From assembly GCA_017431035.1 (NCBI GenBank), contig JAFRLW010000028.1, forward strand, positions 135,823-199,822: a DNA stretch of 64,000 nt, in the 5' to 3' direction. The first letter of the stretch is position 1. Each line of letters opens with the position of its first letter. This DNA comes from Clostridia bacterium. Its GTDB lineage: Bacteria; Bacillota; Clostridia; Oscillospirales; Acutalibacteraceae. The translations under genes were made by a program, and so were the position numbers. The notes under the pieces are model-generated. The model had not been told where the DNA came from and ran no database searches. It worked only from the letters and a program-made list of their open reading frames with translations. Shown here piece by piece: positions 34,727 through 43,891 of this stretch.

Positions 34727-35332
34727 ATGACAATGAAAGACGCAAAACTTAATTATGTTATCGAAACGGCTGCTTCACTCTTTTTATCCCGTTCGATAAG
34801 CAGTGTTACGGTTAAAGATATAGCAAAAGAGTGCGGTCTTGGCGAGGCTACGGTTTATCGCTATTTTTCTTCTAAAAGCGAACTTATTGTCGCCTGTGCC
34901 GTTTATATGGGGAACAAGGTTAAAAAGTTATTCACTTTGGACGATTCAAAAAACGGCGGTTATGAAAAAATAGAGCGTTTTTTTGAAACCTATCTTCACA
35001 TTTTCAAAACAAGACCCGAACTATATAGATTTCTAAACGATTTTGACGCTTTTTGCGTTGCCGAAAATGTAGTAAATCTTAAAGAATATGAAGAAAGCAT
35101 CGACAGTTTTAAGAGCGTATTTATGGAGGCTTTTTCAGAGGGACTGTCGGATAAAAGCATTAAACCGACGGATGATATAGAAACTTTTTATTTCACCGCC
35201 ACACACTCGCTTTTATCCCTTTGCAAAAAACTATCCGACAACTCTGCGGTAATATCGCAGGATAAACTGAATAATAAAGAAAAGGAAATAAAAAGGCTTA
35301 TTGATATTATTCTTTATTATATAAAAGCGTGA
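34727..35332 (+). CDS. TetR/AcrR-family transcriptional regulator
   Basis: A 201-residue repressor. The N-terminal helix-turn-helix (ISSVTVKDIAKECGLGEATVYRYFSSKSELI, residues ~22-52) is canonical; the C-terminal ligand domain is divergent as usual. It precedes the symporter/GH36/glycosyltransferase genes on the same strand, so it probably controls its own gene and that sugar operon, with a sugar or lipid ligand. Confidence 0.92.
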   Translation: MTMKDAKLNYVIETAASLFLSRSISSVTVKDIAKECGLGEATVYRYFSSKSELIVACAVYMGNKVKKLFTLDDSKNGGYEKIERFFETYLHIFKTRPELYRFLNDFDAFCVAENVVNLKEYEESIDSFKSVFMEAFSEGLSDKSIKPTDDIETFYFTATHSLLSLCKKLSDNSAVISQDKLNNKEKEIKRLIDIILYYIKA

Positions 35333-35406
35333 TTTAAGACTTGTTGTCATTGTCTGCAATAAGTCAATGTCTATAGGCAAAATAAAAAAATCTTTTGAAG
35401 GAGGGG

Positions 35407-35424
35407 TATTGCCGACAGGCAATA
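35407..35424 (+). promoter_or_regulatory. Hairpin between two Shine-Dalgarno-like sites before the symporter
   Basis: TATTGCC (35407-35413) and GGCAATA (35418-35424) form a 7-bp stem with loop GACA. GAAGGAGGGG lies just before it and AAGGAACT just after it, next to the ATG. Folding brings the stronger upstream site near the start codon, so it may tune translation. Confidence 0.4.
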
Positions 35425-35434
35425 TCAAGGAACT

Positions 35435-36838
35435 ATGAAAAGACTAACTAAAAAACAAATGATTATCTTTTCTATCGGACAGCTCGGCTGGTCAATGTTA
35501 AGCGGACTTATCAACGCTTGGCTTGTAACCTTTTATTTGCCGACAAAGGGCGATATTGAGGGTGGCGCCATTCAGTACATAAAACCCGGTCTTGTTGTAT
35601 TCGGCTTCCTCACAATACTCGGTCTTATCACCGCTGCAAGTCGTATTTTTGACGCAGTCACCGACCCGCTTATAGCCTCTATGAGTGACCGCAGTAAAAA
35701 TCCCCGTGGCAGAAGAATACCCTTTATGCAGTATGCCGCTATTCCGCTGTCAATTGTAACCGTTCTTCTTTTCTGCGCACCGGTTAAAGCCATAAGCGGT
35801 ATAAACGTTGCCTGGATTTCAGTATTTATACTCCTTTTCTACCTCTTTATGACAATGTACTGCACACCCTACAACGCTCTTATTTCAGAGTTCGGCAAAA
35901 CACAAGATGACAGAATGTTCATCTCAACCGCCATTTCTCTGACCTTCTTTGTAGGAACACTTCTTGCATATACTCCTTTCGTATTTGCAGGTATGTTAAG
36001 AGGGGCTGTAGGCTTTGCATGGAGTTACCGCATTTGCTTTATAGTTCTGTCGGTTATCGCTTGTATAGCCATGCTTTTGCCGACCTTTTTACTGAAAGAA
36101 AAAGAGTTTGTTGACACAAAACCGTCAGAGGTTAATATGTTCAAATCTCTTGCCGCCACCTTCAAAAACGGAGATTTCCGTGTGTTTGTAGGTTCTGACC
36201 TTATGTACTGGATAGGTCTAACCCTCTTCCAGACCGGTCTTCCCTTCTTTGTAAAGGTATCGCTTAATATCAGCGATTCATATACCATGATATTTATGGG
36301 CGGAATGACCGTTTTATCCGCAGTGTTCTATCCGTTTGTATCGGGACTTGTCAGAAAGTTCGGCAAAAAGAAACTAACCATTTGCGGATTTTTAGGGCTT
36401 GCTCTTGCATACGTTGTCACCGCACTCATAAGAGTTCTGCCCGTTCCGAGTGTGCTTTTAGGTGCTATCATTTGCGTTATCGCCGCTTTCCCGATGGCTC
36501 TTCTCGGAATTATACCCCAGTCTATCGTTGCCGACGTTGCCGAGGCTGACGGTATCAAAACCGGAGAAAACCGTGAGGGTATGTTCTTTGCCGCCCGTAC
36601 ATTTGCTATGAAGTGGGGTCAGTCTTTTGCAATGCTTATCTTCACCTCACTCGCAATACTCGGCACAACACAAAGTGCGAACGAAAACGAAATAACCGCT
36701 TCGGTTAAAGGTCTTACCCTTGTTGCAATAGCCGCTGTGACTTTCTGTGTACTCGGTGCCGTAATCCTCTCTTTCTATAACGAAAAAGGCGTTATGAAAA
36801 CTATCGAGTCAAAAAACAGTGAAACAAAAGAAGGATAA
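35435..36838 (+). CDS. MFS transporter, GPH (melibiose/glycoside) symporter family
   Basis: A 467-residue membrane protein with 12 predicted segments. GPH hallmarks are present: DAVTDPLIASMSDRSKNPRGRRIPFM near residue 72, and MALLGIIPQSIVADVAEADGIKTGENREGMFFA in the second half. GPH carriers import alpha-galactosides, beta-glucosides or pentosides with Na+ or H+. The GH36 gene follows at once, which points to alpha-galactosides such as melibiose or raffinose. Confidence 0.92.
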   Translation: MKRLTKKQMIIFSIGQLGWSMLSGLINAWLVTFYLPTKGDIEGGAIQYIKPGLVVFGFLTILGLITAASRIFDAVTDPLIASMSDRSKNPRGRRIPFMQYAAIPLSIVTVLLFCAPVKAISGINVAWISVFILLFYLFMTMYCTPYNALISEFGKTQDDRMFISTAISLTFFVGTLLAYTPFVFAGMLRGAVGFAWSYRICFIVLSVIACIAMLLPTFLLKEKEFVDTKPSEVNMFKSLAATFKNGDFRVFVGSDLMYWIGLTLFQTGLPFFVKVSLNISDSYTMIFMGGMTVLSAVFYPFVSGLVRKFGKKKLTICGFLGLALAYVVTALIRVLPVPSVLLGAIICVIAAFPMALLGIIPQSIVADVAEADGIKTGENREGMFFAARTFAMKWGQSFAMLIFTSLAILGTTQSANENEITASVKGLTLVAIAAVTFCVLGAVILSFYNEKGVMKTIESKNSETKEG

Positions 36839-36842
36839 TTCT

Positions 36843-38474
36843 ATGAACTGTGACTATACTCTCGGTTATTGTCATAACGGTAAAAGTCGCTTTATAAACA
36901 ACAAAACCGACTGTGACCACTATACCCTGACCGTCACCGATACCGGCAACCGCCGAACAGTAGTTATTACGGCAAAAGAAGATATTTCTCTTTTGTACTA
37001 TAAAGAAAAAGGTGTTTTTGGCGAAACGCCCATAGAAAAAGACGACCTTTTTCTTATGAACGGCTACCAAAGTTGGACCGATACAAAAGAGACCTATATA
37101 AGCGAAAAAGAGCACAACCTTAAAAAACTGCCCCGCAGGCTTATTGATGCATTTTCTTTTGACCGCTACGGCGATTATACCTTTTATGATTACGATAAAA
37201 ATATTCTGCACGGATATGACGTCTTCTATAAAAAAGGTAAAAACTGCGCCTTTATCGGCAGCGTAAATAACAAAAACGCCTATCTTATTATCGAATTAAA
37301 CCGCAAAAGCGGAGAAATAACCCTCACCGGTGACGTAAAGGGCAAAGACCTGAAAGCCGGCGAGTCCTTCACCCTTTGCGATTATGTTTACGGCGATAAT
37401 ATAGAGAAAACGTTAGAGTTCTATAAAGAGTTTTTCAGCGCCAAACCATATAAAAAGTTTTTCGGCTACACCTCTTGGTATAACTACTATGAGGATATAA
37501 ATGAAGAAATAATTTTAAGGGACCTTTCGGCGCTTGACAGCCGATTTAACCTCTTCCAAATTGACGACGGTTTTGAAACCGCCGTCGGCGACTGGCTGAG
37601 TGTTGACAACGAGAAGTTTCCAAACGGACTTTCAGGTATAGTTTCCGCCGTGCATAAAAAAGGATTTATGGCGGGAATATGGCTCGCTCCCTTTGTCGCT
37701 GAAGAAAAAAGCCGCCTGTTTAGTGAAAAACAAGACTGGTTTTGTAAAGACGAAAAGGGCGAACCTATAAAATGCGGCTCAAACTGGAGTGGCTTTTATG
37801 CCCTTGACCTTCAAAATATAGAGGTCAGGAATTATATAAAAGGTTGCCTTAAAGTTTATGCCGATATGGGATTTGATTTCTTCAAACTTGACTTTTTATA
37901 CGGCGCAAACCTGCCTGCTTATAAAGGCAAAACACGCTGCGAGGCGGCTGAGTTCGCTTATAATCTGCTTCGTGAGGCGTTGCCCGATAAACTTATTTTA
38001 GGCTGCGGTGCTACCACTATTAACGCCGCAGAGAAGTTTGACTATTTGAGAATAGGCCCCGACGTATCGCTATCCTTTAACGACGTCTTTTATATGCGGT
38101 TTATGCATAGGGAACGTGTTTCCACCAAAGTCACGCTTCAAAACACAATTTATCGTTCCTTTATGAACGGACTGTTTTTCGGCAACGACCCCGACGTATT
38201 CCTGCTTCGTGACGATAATATTTCGCTTACTGCGGAGCAAAAAAAGGCGCTCATAACAATAAACGCCCTTTTCGGCAGTGTGCTTATGACCTCCGATAAT
38301 ATAGCGGACTATGACGAGGATAAAAAAGCGACCTTAGACAGAACCTTGTCCCTTTTCAAAAACGGCAAGGTCACCTCTTTTGAGCGTGATAAAAACAAAA
38401 TAAATATATCATATATGATAGACGGCGAAAGCCATAAAATAACCTACAATACTGAAAGCGGTGTACTTATATGA
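36843..38474 (+). CDS. Alpha-galactosidase-like glycoside hydrolase, GH36
   Basis: A 543-residue enzyme, shorter than the ~720-residue standard GH36 because the N-terminal beta-sandwich is reduced. Barrel motifs: LFQIDDGFETAVGDWL, GIWLAPFVAE, the nucleophile Asp in DFFKLDFLYGA, and RIGPDVSLSF with the acid/base Asp. No signal peptide. The start at 36843 is preferred over 36819 because AGAAGGA sits just before it. Four-base overlap (ATGA) with the next gene. Cytoplasmic hydrolysis of alpha-galactosides imported by the GPH carrier is the likely role. Confidence 0.88.
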   Translation: MNCDYTLGYCHNGKSRFINNKTDCDHYTLTVTDTGNRRTVVITAKEDISLLYYKEKGVFGETPIEKDDLFLMNGYQSWTDTKETYISEKEHNLKKLPRRLIDAFSFDRYGDYTFYDYDKNILHGYDVFYKKGKNCAFIGSVNNKNAYLIIELNRKSGEITLTGDVKGKDLKAGESFTLCDYVYGDNIEKTLEFYKEFFSAKPYKKFFGYTSWYNYYEDINEEIILRDLSALDSRFNLFQIDDGFETAVGDWLSVDNEKFPNGLSGIVSAVHKKGFMAGIWLAPFVAEEKSRLFSEKQDWFCKDEKGEPIKCGSNWSGFYALDLQNIEVRNYIKGCLKVYADMGFDFFKLDFLYGANLPAYKGKTRCEAAEFAYNLLREALPDKLILGCGATTINAAEKFDYLRIGPDVSLSFNDVFYMRFMHRERVSTKVTLQNTIYRSFMNGLFFGNDPDVFLLRDDNISLTAEQKKALITINALFGSVLMTSDNIADYDEDKKATLDRTLSLFKNGKVTSFERDKNKINISYMIDGESHKITYNTESGVLI

Positions 38475-39910
38475 CCGATAAAACAAGTGTTATTTTCGGA
38501 AATGAAATTGATAAAAAAACAGTAAAACAAGCAGAAAAGAGCAAAGCCGGCTATATAAAACAGTTCGGCGACGACAGTAGTGCCGATTATAAAATTGCCT
38601 TTCGCCCGATAGATACCCTCTCGCATATCGGTGTAAACAATATCGTTTTCGGTGAAACAAACGAAAAGTTCGCCGAAAAACCGCTTATCGTCGGCAATAT
38701 CCGTATGGGCTTTGGTCACTATAGAATATCTATCGCCATGGCGTCCTGCGCAAAAGCGCTCGGTTTTACTCCGTATTGGCTTGACCTCGCTTCCTTTGAC
38801 GCAACCGGTTCTAAAATGATAAGAAAACAAAACGATATGTATTCTTTAGCGTCAAGGATTTCGCAAAAATCCCGACTGTTTAATAAAATCGTTTGGGAAC
38901 CGCTAAATAGCGAGGGCTTTAAGAAAATAACCTATAACGCAAAAGACCAAAAAAACAGTGAACTTTTAGTTCCTATATTCAAAAATATTCCGAAAGATAT
39001 TCCCTATATCGCCACTCACGTTTGGCCGAGTCAGGGCGCCGTGCATGCGGGACTGACAAACGTTGTCAACGCTATTCCTGATAACTGGCCTATGGGACTT
39101 CATCTTTCCGAGGGCGCTATTCACACCGTGCAAACCCCCTTTGCATATCTTGGTTATAAAACCCTTAACGGCTTTAGCAAAAAGCAATTAAAGGGTATTC
39201 CCGAAAGCGAACTTTTTGACGTTGGTTGCTATGTTGACCACGAGTTGTTATCTGACCTTGAAAACGATAACAAGAGAAGAAAAGAAAGGGTAAAATCGGG
39301 AGGCGCCATCCGTATTCTTATGAACGTCGGCGGTGCCGGCGCAGGCGGCGATATGCTTCTTCAGATAATCGACCATTTGTCAAACGCAGTAGAACAAAAC
39401 AAAGTTGCGCTTTATATCAATACAGGCGACCACAAAGCCGTGTTTGACCGCATAGCCGCACATCTTGAGAATAAAAAGAAGGTCAAATTGTTTAATAACG
39501 ATTATGAAAGCCTTAAAACCCACGCAAACGAGATTAAAGAGGGCAAAGCAGAGGGTATTAACCTTATATATAATGAGGATATCTTCCCCGCCGTTTATTC
39601 CACAAATCTTTTAATGCCCGTGTGCGATTTGCTGGTTACAAAACCGAGTGAACTGTCATACTATCCTATTCCGAAACTCTATAATAAACATATCGGCGGA
39701 CACGAGGTTTACGGCGCAATTCACGGCAGAGAGTTTGGCGACTCCACCGATGAATACCCCACCGTTAAAGGTGTTTGCGAGGCGATAGACCGACTTGTTG
39801 CCGACCGTGAGATTTTGCCCCATATTTGCGACAGAATAGATGCTCTTAAAGCTGCGGGCTACTATGACGGCGCATATAACTGCGTAAAACTCGCCGCAGG
39901 TATAAAATAA
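38471..39910 (+). CDS. Glycosyltransferase-like protein of unknown function (479 aa)
   Basis: No family was recognised with certainty. The protein reads like a GT-B fold: an N-terminal nucleotide-sugar-transferase-like motif LIVGNIRMGFGHYRISIA near residue 75 (compare GxGH in MGDG synthase/MurG), a central IRILMNVGGAGAGGDMLLQ starting the second Rossmann domain near residue 276, and VTKPSELSYYPIPKLY near 386, where GT28-type enzymes have a donor-binding loop. No membrane segments. It overlaps GH36 by four bases, so it is translated together with it. A glycosyltransferase beside an alpha-galactosidase suggests glycolipid or glycan turnover. Confidence 0.6.
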   Translation: MTDKTSVIFGNEIDKKTVKQAEKSKAGYIKQFGDDSSADYKIAFRPIDTLSHIGVNNIVFGETNEKFAEKPLIVGNIRMGFGHYRISIAMASCAKALGFTPYWLDLASFDATGSKMIRKQNDMYSLASRISQKSRLFNKIVWEPLNSEGFKKITYNAKDQKNSELLVPIFKNIPKDIPYIATHVWPSQGAVHAGLTNVVNAIPDNWPMGLHLSEGAIHTVQTPFAYLGYKTLNGFSKKQLKGIPESELFDVGCYVDHELLSDLENDNKRRKERVKSGGAIRILMNVGGAGAGGDMLLQIIDHLSNAVEQNKVALYINTGDHKAVFDRIAAHLENKKKVKLFNNDYESLKTHANEIKEGKAEGINLIYNEDIFPAVYSTNLLMPVCDLLVTKPSELSYYPIPKLYNKHIGGHEVYGAIHGREFGDSTDEYPTVKGVCEAIDRLVADREILPHICDRIDALKAAGYYDGAYNCVKLAAGIK

Positions 39911-39950
39911 ATCAGACTTCCGGTTATTCATTTTTATATTTCTCTTTTTT

Positions 39951-39993
39951 AACAAACCGCCCGACAGTTTCTACGCTGCCGGGCGGTTTGTTA
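39951..39993 (+). terminator. Terminator of the GH36 operon
   Basis: A 13-bp perfect stem AACAAACCGCCCG (39951-39963)/CGGGCGGTTTGTT (39980-39992) with a 16-base loop, and T6 on the left side that could serve the minus strand. Confidence 0.8.
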
Positions 39994-40249
39994 AAAATAG
40001 ATGTCAGATTACAGATTACAGATGTCAGACGGTAGGTGTCAGGCGATGCCTGACGGAAAATATAAATAGCCTTCCCCTTGAGGGGAAGGTGGATTGCCGC
40101 AGGCAAGACGAATGAGGTGTATCTAACATCTAACATCTATAATCTAAAATCGCAGGGCAGGCGCTCTGCTCCTGCCGTCTACATAAACCGGGCTGTCGAG
40201 GACGCCAGCCCCTACGAAACAACGGGCTGTCGGAAACCGCCAGCCCCTA
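39994..40249. repeat. Cluster of short intergenic repeats
   Basis: No gene. It contains short iterated words (ATGTCAGATTACAGATTACAGATGTCAG; ATCTAACATCTAACATCT), an 8-bp hairpin CCTTCCCC-TTGA-GGGGAAGG (40070-40089), CCGTCAGGCATCGCC-like palindromes around 40035-40055, and two near-identical GGGCTGTCG...GCCAGCCCCTAC units (40190-40215, 40224-40250). Such pieces occur many times in gut Clostridia genomes and are probably remnants of small non-autonomous repeats. Confidence 0.7.
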
Positions 40250-40282
40250 CAAAAAGGAAAAACGGGCGGAAAACCGCCCGTT
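40250..40282 (-). terminator. Terminator of the ROK-PMI operon
   Basis: A 9-bp perfect stem AACGGGCGG (40261-40269)/CCGCCCGTT (40274-40282) with an AAAA loop. On the minus strand it is followed by TTTCCTTTTTG. Confidence 0.8.
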
Positions 40283-40307
40283 ATCTATTATCCGACATCT
40301 GATTTTT

Positions 40308-42068
40308 TCAGTTCGGTTTTGCAAGGATGAGATCCATATTGCCTTTAAGGGTTACGTTTTCTAATCCTTTCGGCAGGAAATAGGAGTCGCCTTTTATCAT
40401 TTTTTCACCGTTTACGGTGCCGGCACCTGCGGCACAAATAAGACAAACAAAGGTATCATAAGTTTTTAGTTTATACTCATTTTCCACCTTAAATCTCTTT
40501 GTGCAGAAAAGCGAGCAGTCAGCAAGGGTGTTTTCATCCTCTTTGCCCATTTCATAGCGGATAGATTCTATCTCGCTATCCGAAAAATCACGGATGGTCT
40601 TCATAGCCTCGTCAACGTGGAGTTCACGGGGTTTTCCGTTTTGGAGTCTGCCGTAGTCATAAACCCTATAGGTCACGTTAGAGTTTTCCTGGATTTCGGC
40701 TATCAAAATACCGGCGCCTATGGCGTGAACAAGTCCCTGCGGGATAAAGAAAACGTCGCCTTTCTTCACGGGAACAAAGTTTAGCAGTTCCTCACACTTT
40801 CCGTTTTTAAGCGCACTTCTGAACTCACTTTCACTAAACTTTCCCTTTAGCCCGTAGACGAGTTTGGCGTCCGGCTTAGCGTCAAGCACGACCCACATTT
40901 CCGTCTTTGCGGGGTGGACCTGAATAGAGAGGCGGTCGTTAGCGTCTATGAGTTTTATCATAATCGGAAAATCCTTGTCGGTTCCTAAATAATCGGACAA
41001 AAGTTTTCCGCAAAGTTCGCCGTTTTCTATCTTGTTTATGCCCTCAGGGTGAACGGTCAGTTCCCACGCCTCAGCGATTTTTCCCTCGCCTTTGTTATAC
41101 TCTTTAGCGAGTGCCTCTCCGCCCCAAACGATATCTTTAAGCACTGCGCCGAGTTTCATCGGGTAGGGTTTAGACAATACTTCGGGGTGGTGAGTTTTAG
41201 CCCAGTTTGCAACGCCTTTCAGGTGCGCAAGGTCGAGGTCTTTCGCCTGTTCTATAATTTTTATGGTGGAAACGTCTTTTAATCCTTCACGAAGGGTCTT
41301 TTCAAACAGCGGAAAAGATTTTGAAATCTGTCCGCCGAGATAGAGCGCCTCTGTGCCGTACTCTTTTAGTATCGGGGCGATAACCTCGGCTATGAAAACA
41401 CCGAGGTCGCTATAAATCTTATAGGCGGTACTGTCAGTTCCCGCCTCAGCCATATCGCCGATTTCTTTAGCGTTGTCGCACTTTTTATCGGACAACTCAT
41501 TATAGCGATTTACAACCGCCCTGCCTGAGATATAATCCTCAGCGGTTTTATTTCTATATGGAGCCGTATATATCGAGCGAGCAGGACCGCCCTTCTCGTT
41601 TTCAAGCACCTTTCCGTCCTTCATAACCGCAAAGCCGAGTCCCGTACCTATCATAACACCGGCGGCGTTTTTAACGTCGGGGTGGGAGGTGGAAGCTCCG
41701 CTTATAAATGCGGAAGAGTCGTGGATAAAGTAAACCGGTATATTGCCGAGTATTTCACGAAACCACGGGCGGAGAGGCACGCCGTACAGAGAAGTGTACT
41801 TATGCTCCATACGGCTGACTCCTGCATTAAAATCGAAAGGACCGGGTATATCAGCGGCAACGGCGGCAATAAATCCGCCCATATCTTCAGCCTTTTTATT
41901 CATACGTGAAATAAGTCTTCCGTATGCTTCTTTGATACTTTTTAACTCCCCGTCCGAATTGACAGGTTCTTTATCAAAAGAACTGTCAATCGGGGTGGCG
42001 TTTGTATCACAAAGACAGGCTTTTAAGTATGTTCCGCCGATATCCAGCGCAAACAGAAACTTTCTCAT
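40308..42068 (-). CDS. Fusion of ROK sugar kinase and type I phosphomannose isomerase
   Basis: A 586-residue two-domain protein. Residues 1-295 are a ROK kinase: FALDIGGTYLKACL at the start, MIGTGLGFAVM near 140 and ALYLGGQIS near 245, but without the CxCGxxGC zinc motif of many ROK proteins. Residues ~300-586 are a class I mannose-6-phosphate isomerase: WGGEALAKEY, SIQVHPAKTEMWVVLDA with the metal-binding His, IPQGLVHAIGAG and the substrate Arg in NVTYRVYDYGR. The fusion would phosphorylate a hexose and isomerise the phosphate to fructose-6-phosphate. Overlaps the upstream gene by four bases. The first-step sugar (mannose or other) is not certain. Confidence 0.9.
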   Translation of the reverse strand: MRKFLFALDIGGTYLKACLCDTNATPIDSSFDKEPVNSDGELKSIKEAYGRLISRMNKKAEDMGGFIAAVAADIPGPFDFNAGVSRMEHKYTSLYGVPLRPWFREILGNIPVYFIHDSSAFISGASTSHPDVKNAAGVMIGTGLGFAVMKDGKVLENEKGGPARSIYTAPYRNKTAEDYISGRAVVNRYNELSDKKCDNAKEIGDMAEAGTDSTAYKIYSDLGVFIAEVIAPILKEYGTEALYLGGQISKSFPLFEKTLREGLKDVSTIKIIEQAKDLDLAHLKGVANWAKTHHPEVLSKPYPMKLGAVLKDIVWGGEALAKEYNKGEGKIAEAWELTVHPEGINKIENGELCGKLLSDYLGTDKDFPIMIKLIDANDRLSIQVHPAKTEMWVVLDAKPDAKLVYGLKGKFSESEFRSALKNGKCEELLNFVPVKKGDVFFIPQGLVHAIGAGILIAEIQENSNVTYRVYDYGRLQNGKPRELHVDEAMKTIRDFSDSEIESIRYEMGKEDENTLADCSLFCTKRFKVENEYKLKTYDTFVCLICAAGAGTVNGEKMIKGDSYFLPKGLENVTLKGNMDLILAKPN

Positions 42069-43858
42069 CTTTTTAAGAGGGTCTTGTGGATAGTAGTCCA
42101 GGTTTCAGGCTTGTTGTTTATTATCTCATACTCGCCGAAATCAGCCGGAACAACTACTATGTCAAGATATTTCATATCAAACTTGAGTGACGGATCTTTC
42201 TTTGAACGAACGGTAACGTCTTCACCGTCAACGAGGGAAAGAACGTGGAAATCACCGTTTGTATTGTCGTCCATATAGTCGCCGAAAATAAGGTTTCTGA
42301 GTGAGAAATAAAGTTTATCGCACTCACCTACAACAACCTCTTTAGCGTCGCCGTTTTCACGAACAACACGATAACCGCCGTTTACAAGGTTCTTTTCAAC
42401 ATAATCCTGAGTCATTTCACGCTTCAAGTTGATGTTGCCGAAATAGGTGTGGATAGGACGGGGATTTCCGTCAAGGTCCTTGCGCAAATAGTCATACATC
42501 TTATAGGTGTAAGAACCAACGGTCAAAGAGCCGATCTCAAGGATAAGCTGGTTTTTACCTGAACCGTGGATAGTACCGGCAGGAATCATAACCTGGATAC
42601 CGGGTTTACTCTCAACGCTGTAGATATATTTTTGATAGTCAACGGGTTTGTGATCCTTTTCGGAACGTTTAACCTCGGCGATAAACTCTTCGGGGTCAGC
42701 GCCACGGTTAAAGCCTAAATAGGTACGGGCACGCTGAGCGGTTTGAACTATATAGTAACTCTCGTCCTGTCTGCCGAGTTCGTTATGGTTCGGAACAACA
42801 AAGTCTGCATCCGGATGAAGCTGAATAGACATATTTCCTGAAGAATGGAAAGTATCGTCATAGTTAAAGCGGATCGGGAAGAAACCGTGGAACTCATCAA
42901 GACATTTCTGACCCATAAGTTTTTTGCCTTCAGCGGCAACAAGAACGTAGTACGGGAACTCGAACTCTTTACCGTCCATAATAACAACGGTAGAAACTTC
43001 CATAGGTATCATATCAAATACCCAAGCGCAGTTTTTCATCTCTTTCGGGAGGTTTCTCTCTTTCATTGTGAGATAGCCGCCCCAAACGCCCTCAAGATAT
43101 ACAGGTCTTTGACGGATAGGATAGTCAAGTGTGCGGGAAACAAGTGCATGAAGAACGTCACCCGGCAAAATCTTGAGGTTGGTCGGATCGTCAGCGCATA
43201 TATAGTAATCAAGATCGTTATTGGCAAGAAGTTTGCAACGAAGTGAGAAACCGAGTTCAAAGTCAACATAGTAGCAACGGCGCATAGTAACTTTGAAAGG
43301 AAGGTCTTTATCGTTACCGAAGTTGCGATAACCGCCGGCTTTGATATTAAGAACAGCCTTTTTCGGTGTAACGTCAACATAGATTTTAGTATCAACAAGG
43401 TCAGCCAAAGGCTCTGAAGCGGCGCCGTTACCGTAAATTACGGTGCAAACATCGCCTTTTGCCTCAAGTTCTTTACGAAGAGCGGCAAGTTTAGCCTCGT
43501 CGAAAATACCCTTGTATCCCTCTTTGAACAGTTTTCCGTAAAGTAATACCGGGTCTTTTTCACGGTCTTCGGGAAGATAATCAGCAAAGAGAGCGTCAAG
43601 TTCATCAGCTGTCTTATAGATAGAAGCAACCGAAATAAGACGAACATTTGCGGGAAGAAGCGCAACTACGGCATTAAACGGAGCGGTAGCATAACCGTCA
43701 ATGGAAACAACCGTGCCCGGCTTAATAGCCTTAGCAAGAACGGCGGCAACCTGTGCGTTACCGATAGCGGTACGACCGAGATCTACAGAACCGTCATTTG
43801 CAATATGGTTGACTGCATTGGGGTCATTGTACGGGAAAGGGTTGAACATAAAACTCAT
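42065..43858 (-). CDS. Large class I mannose-6-phosphate isomerase-like protein (597 aa)
   Basis: About twice the size of a simple PMI. Residues 1-190 form a Rossmann-like N-terminal region (GTVVSIDGYATAPFNAVVALLPANVRLISVA). A cupin PMI core follows, with MSIQLHPDADFVVPNH near residue 345, IMIPAGTIHGSGKN-like PAGTIHGSG near 440 and LTVGSYTYKMYDYLRKDLDG near 465. The metal-binding His positions are present. This long form is known in Clostridia next to sugar kinases and isomerases; its substrate is not established. Co-translated with the ROK-PMI fusion. Confidence 0.82.
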   Translation of the reverse strand: MSFMFNPFPYNDPNAVNHIANDGSVDLGRTAIGNAQVAAVLAKAIKPGTVVSIDGYATAPFNAVVALLPANVRLISVASIYKTADELDALFADYLPEDREKDPVLLYGKLFKEGYKGIFDEAKLAALRKELEAKGDVCTVIYGNGAASEPLADLVDTKIYVDVTPKKAVLNIKAGGYRNFGNDKDLPFKVTMRRCYYVDFELGFSLRCKLLANNDLDYYICADDPTNLKILPGDVLHALVSRTLDYPIRQRPVYLEGVWGGYLTMKERNLPKEMKNCAWVFDMIPMEVSTVVIMDGKEFEFPYYVLVAAEGKKLMGQKCLDEFHGFFPIRFNYDDTFHSSGNMSIQLHPDADFVVPNHNELGRQDESYYIVQTAQRARTYLGFNRGADPEEFIAEVKRSEKDHKPVDYQKYIYSVESKPGIQVMIPAGTIHGSGKNQLILEIGSLTVGSYTYKMYDYLRKDLDGNPRPIHTYFGNINLKREMTQDYVEKNLVNGGYRVVRENGDAKEVVVGECDKLYFSLRNLIFGDYMDDNTNGDFHVLSLVDGEDVTVRSKKDPSLKFDMKYLDIVVVPADFGEYEIINNKPETWTTIHKTLLKR

Positions 43859-43891
43859 AATAAAAGTCTCCTTTATATATCTTTTATTTTT

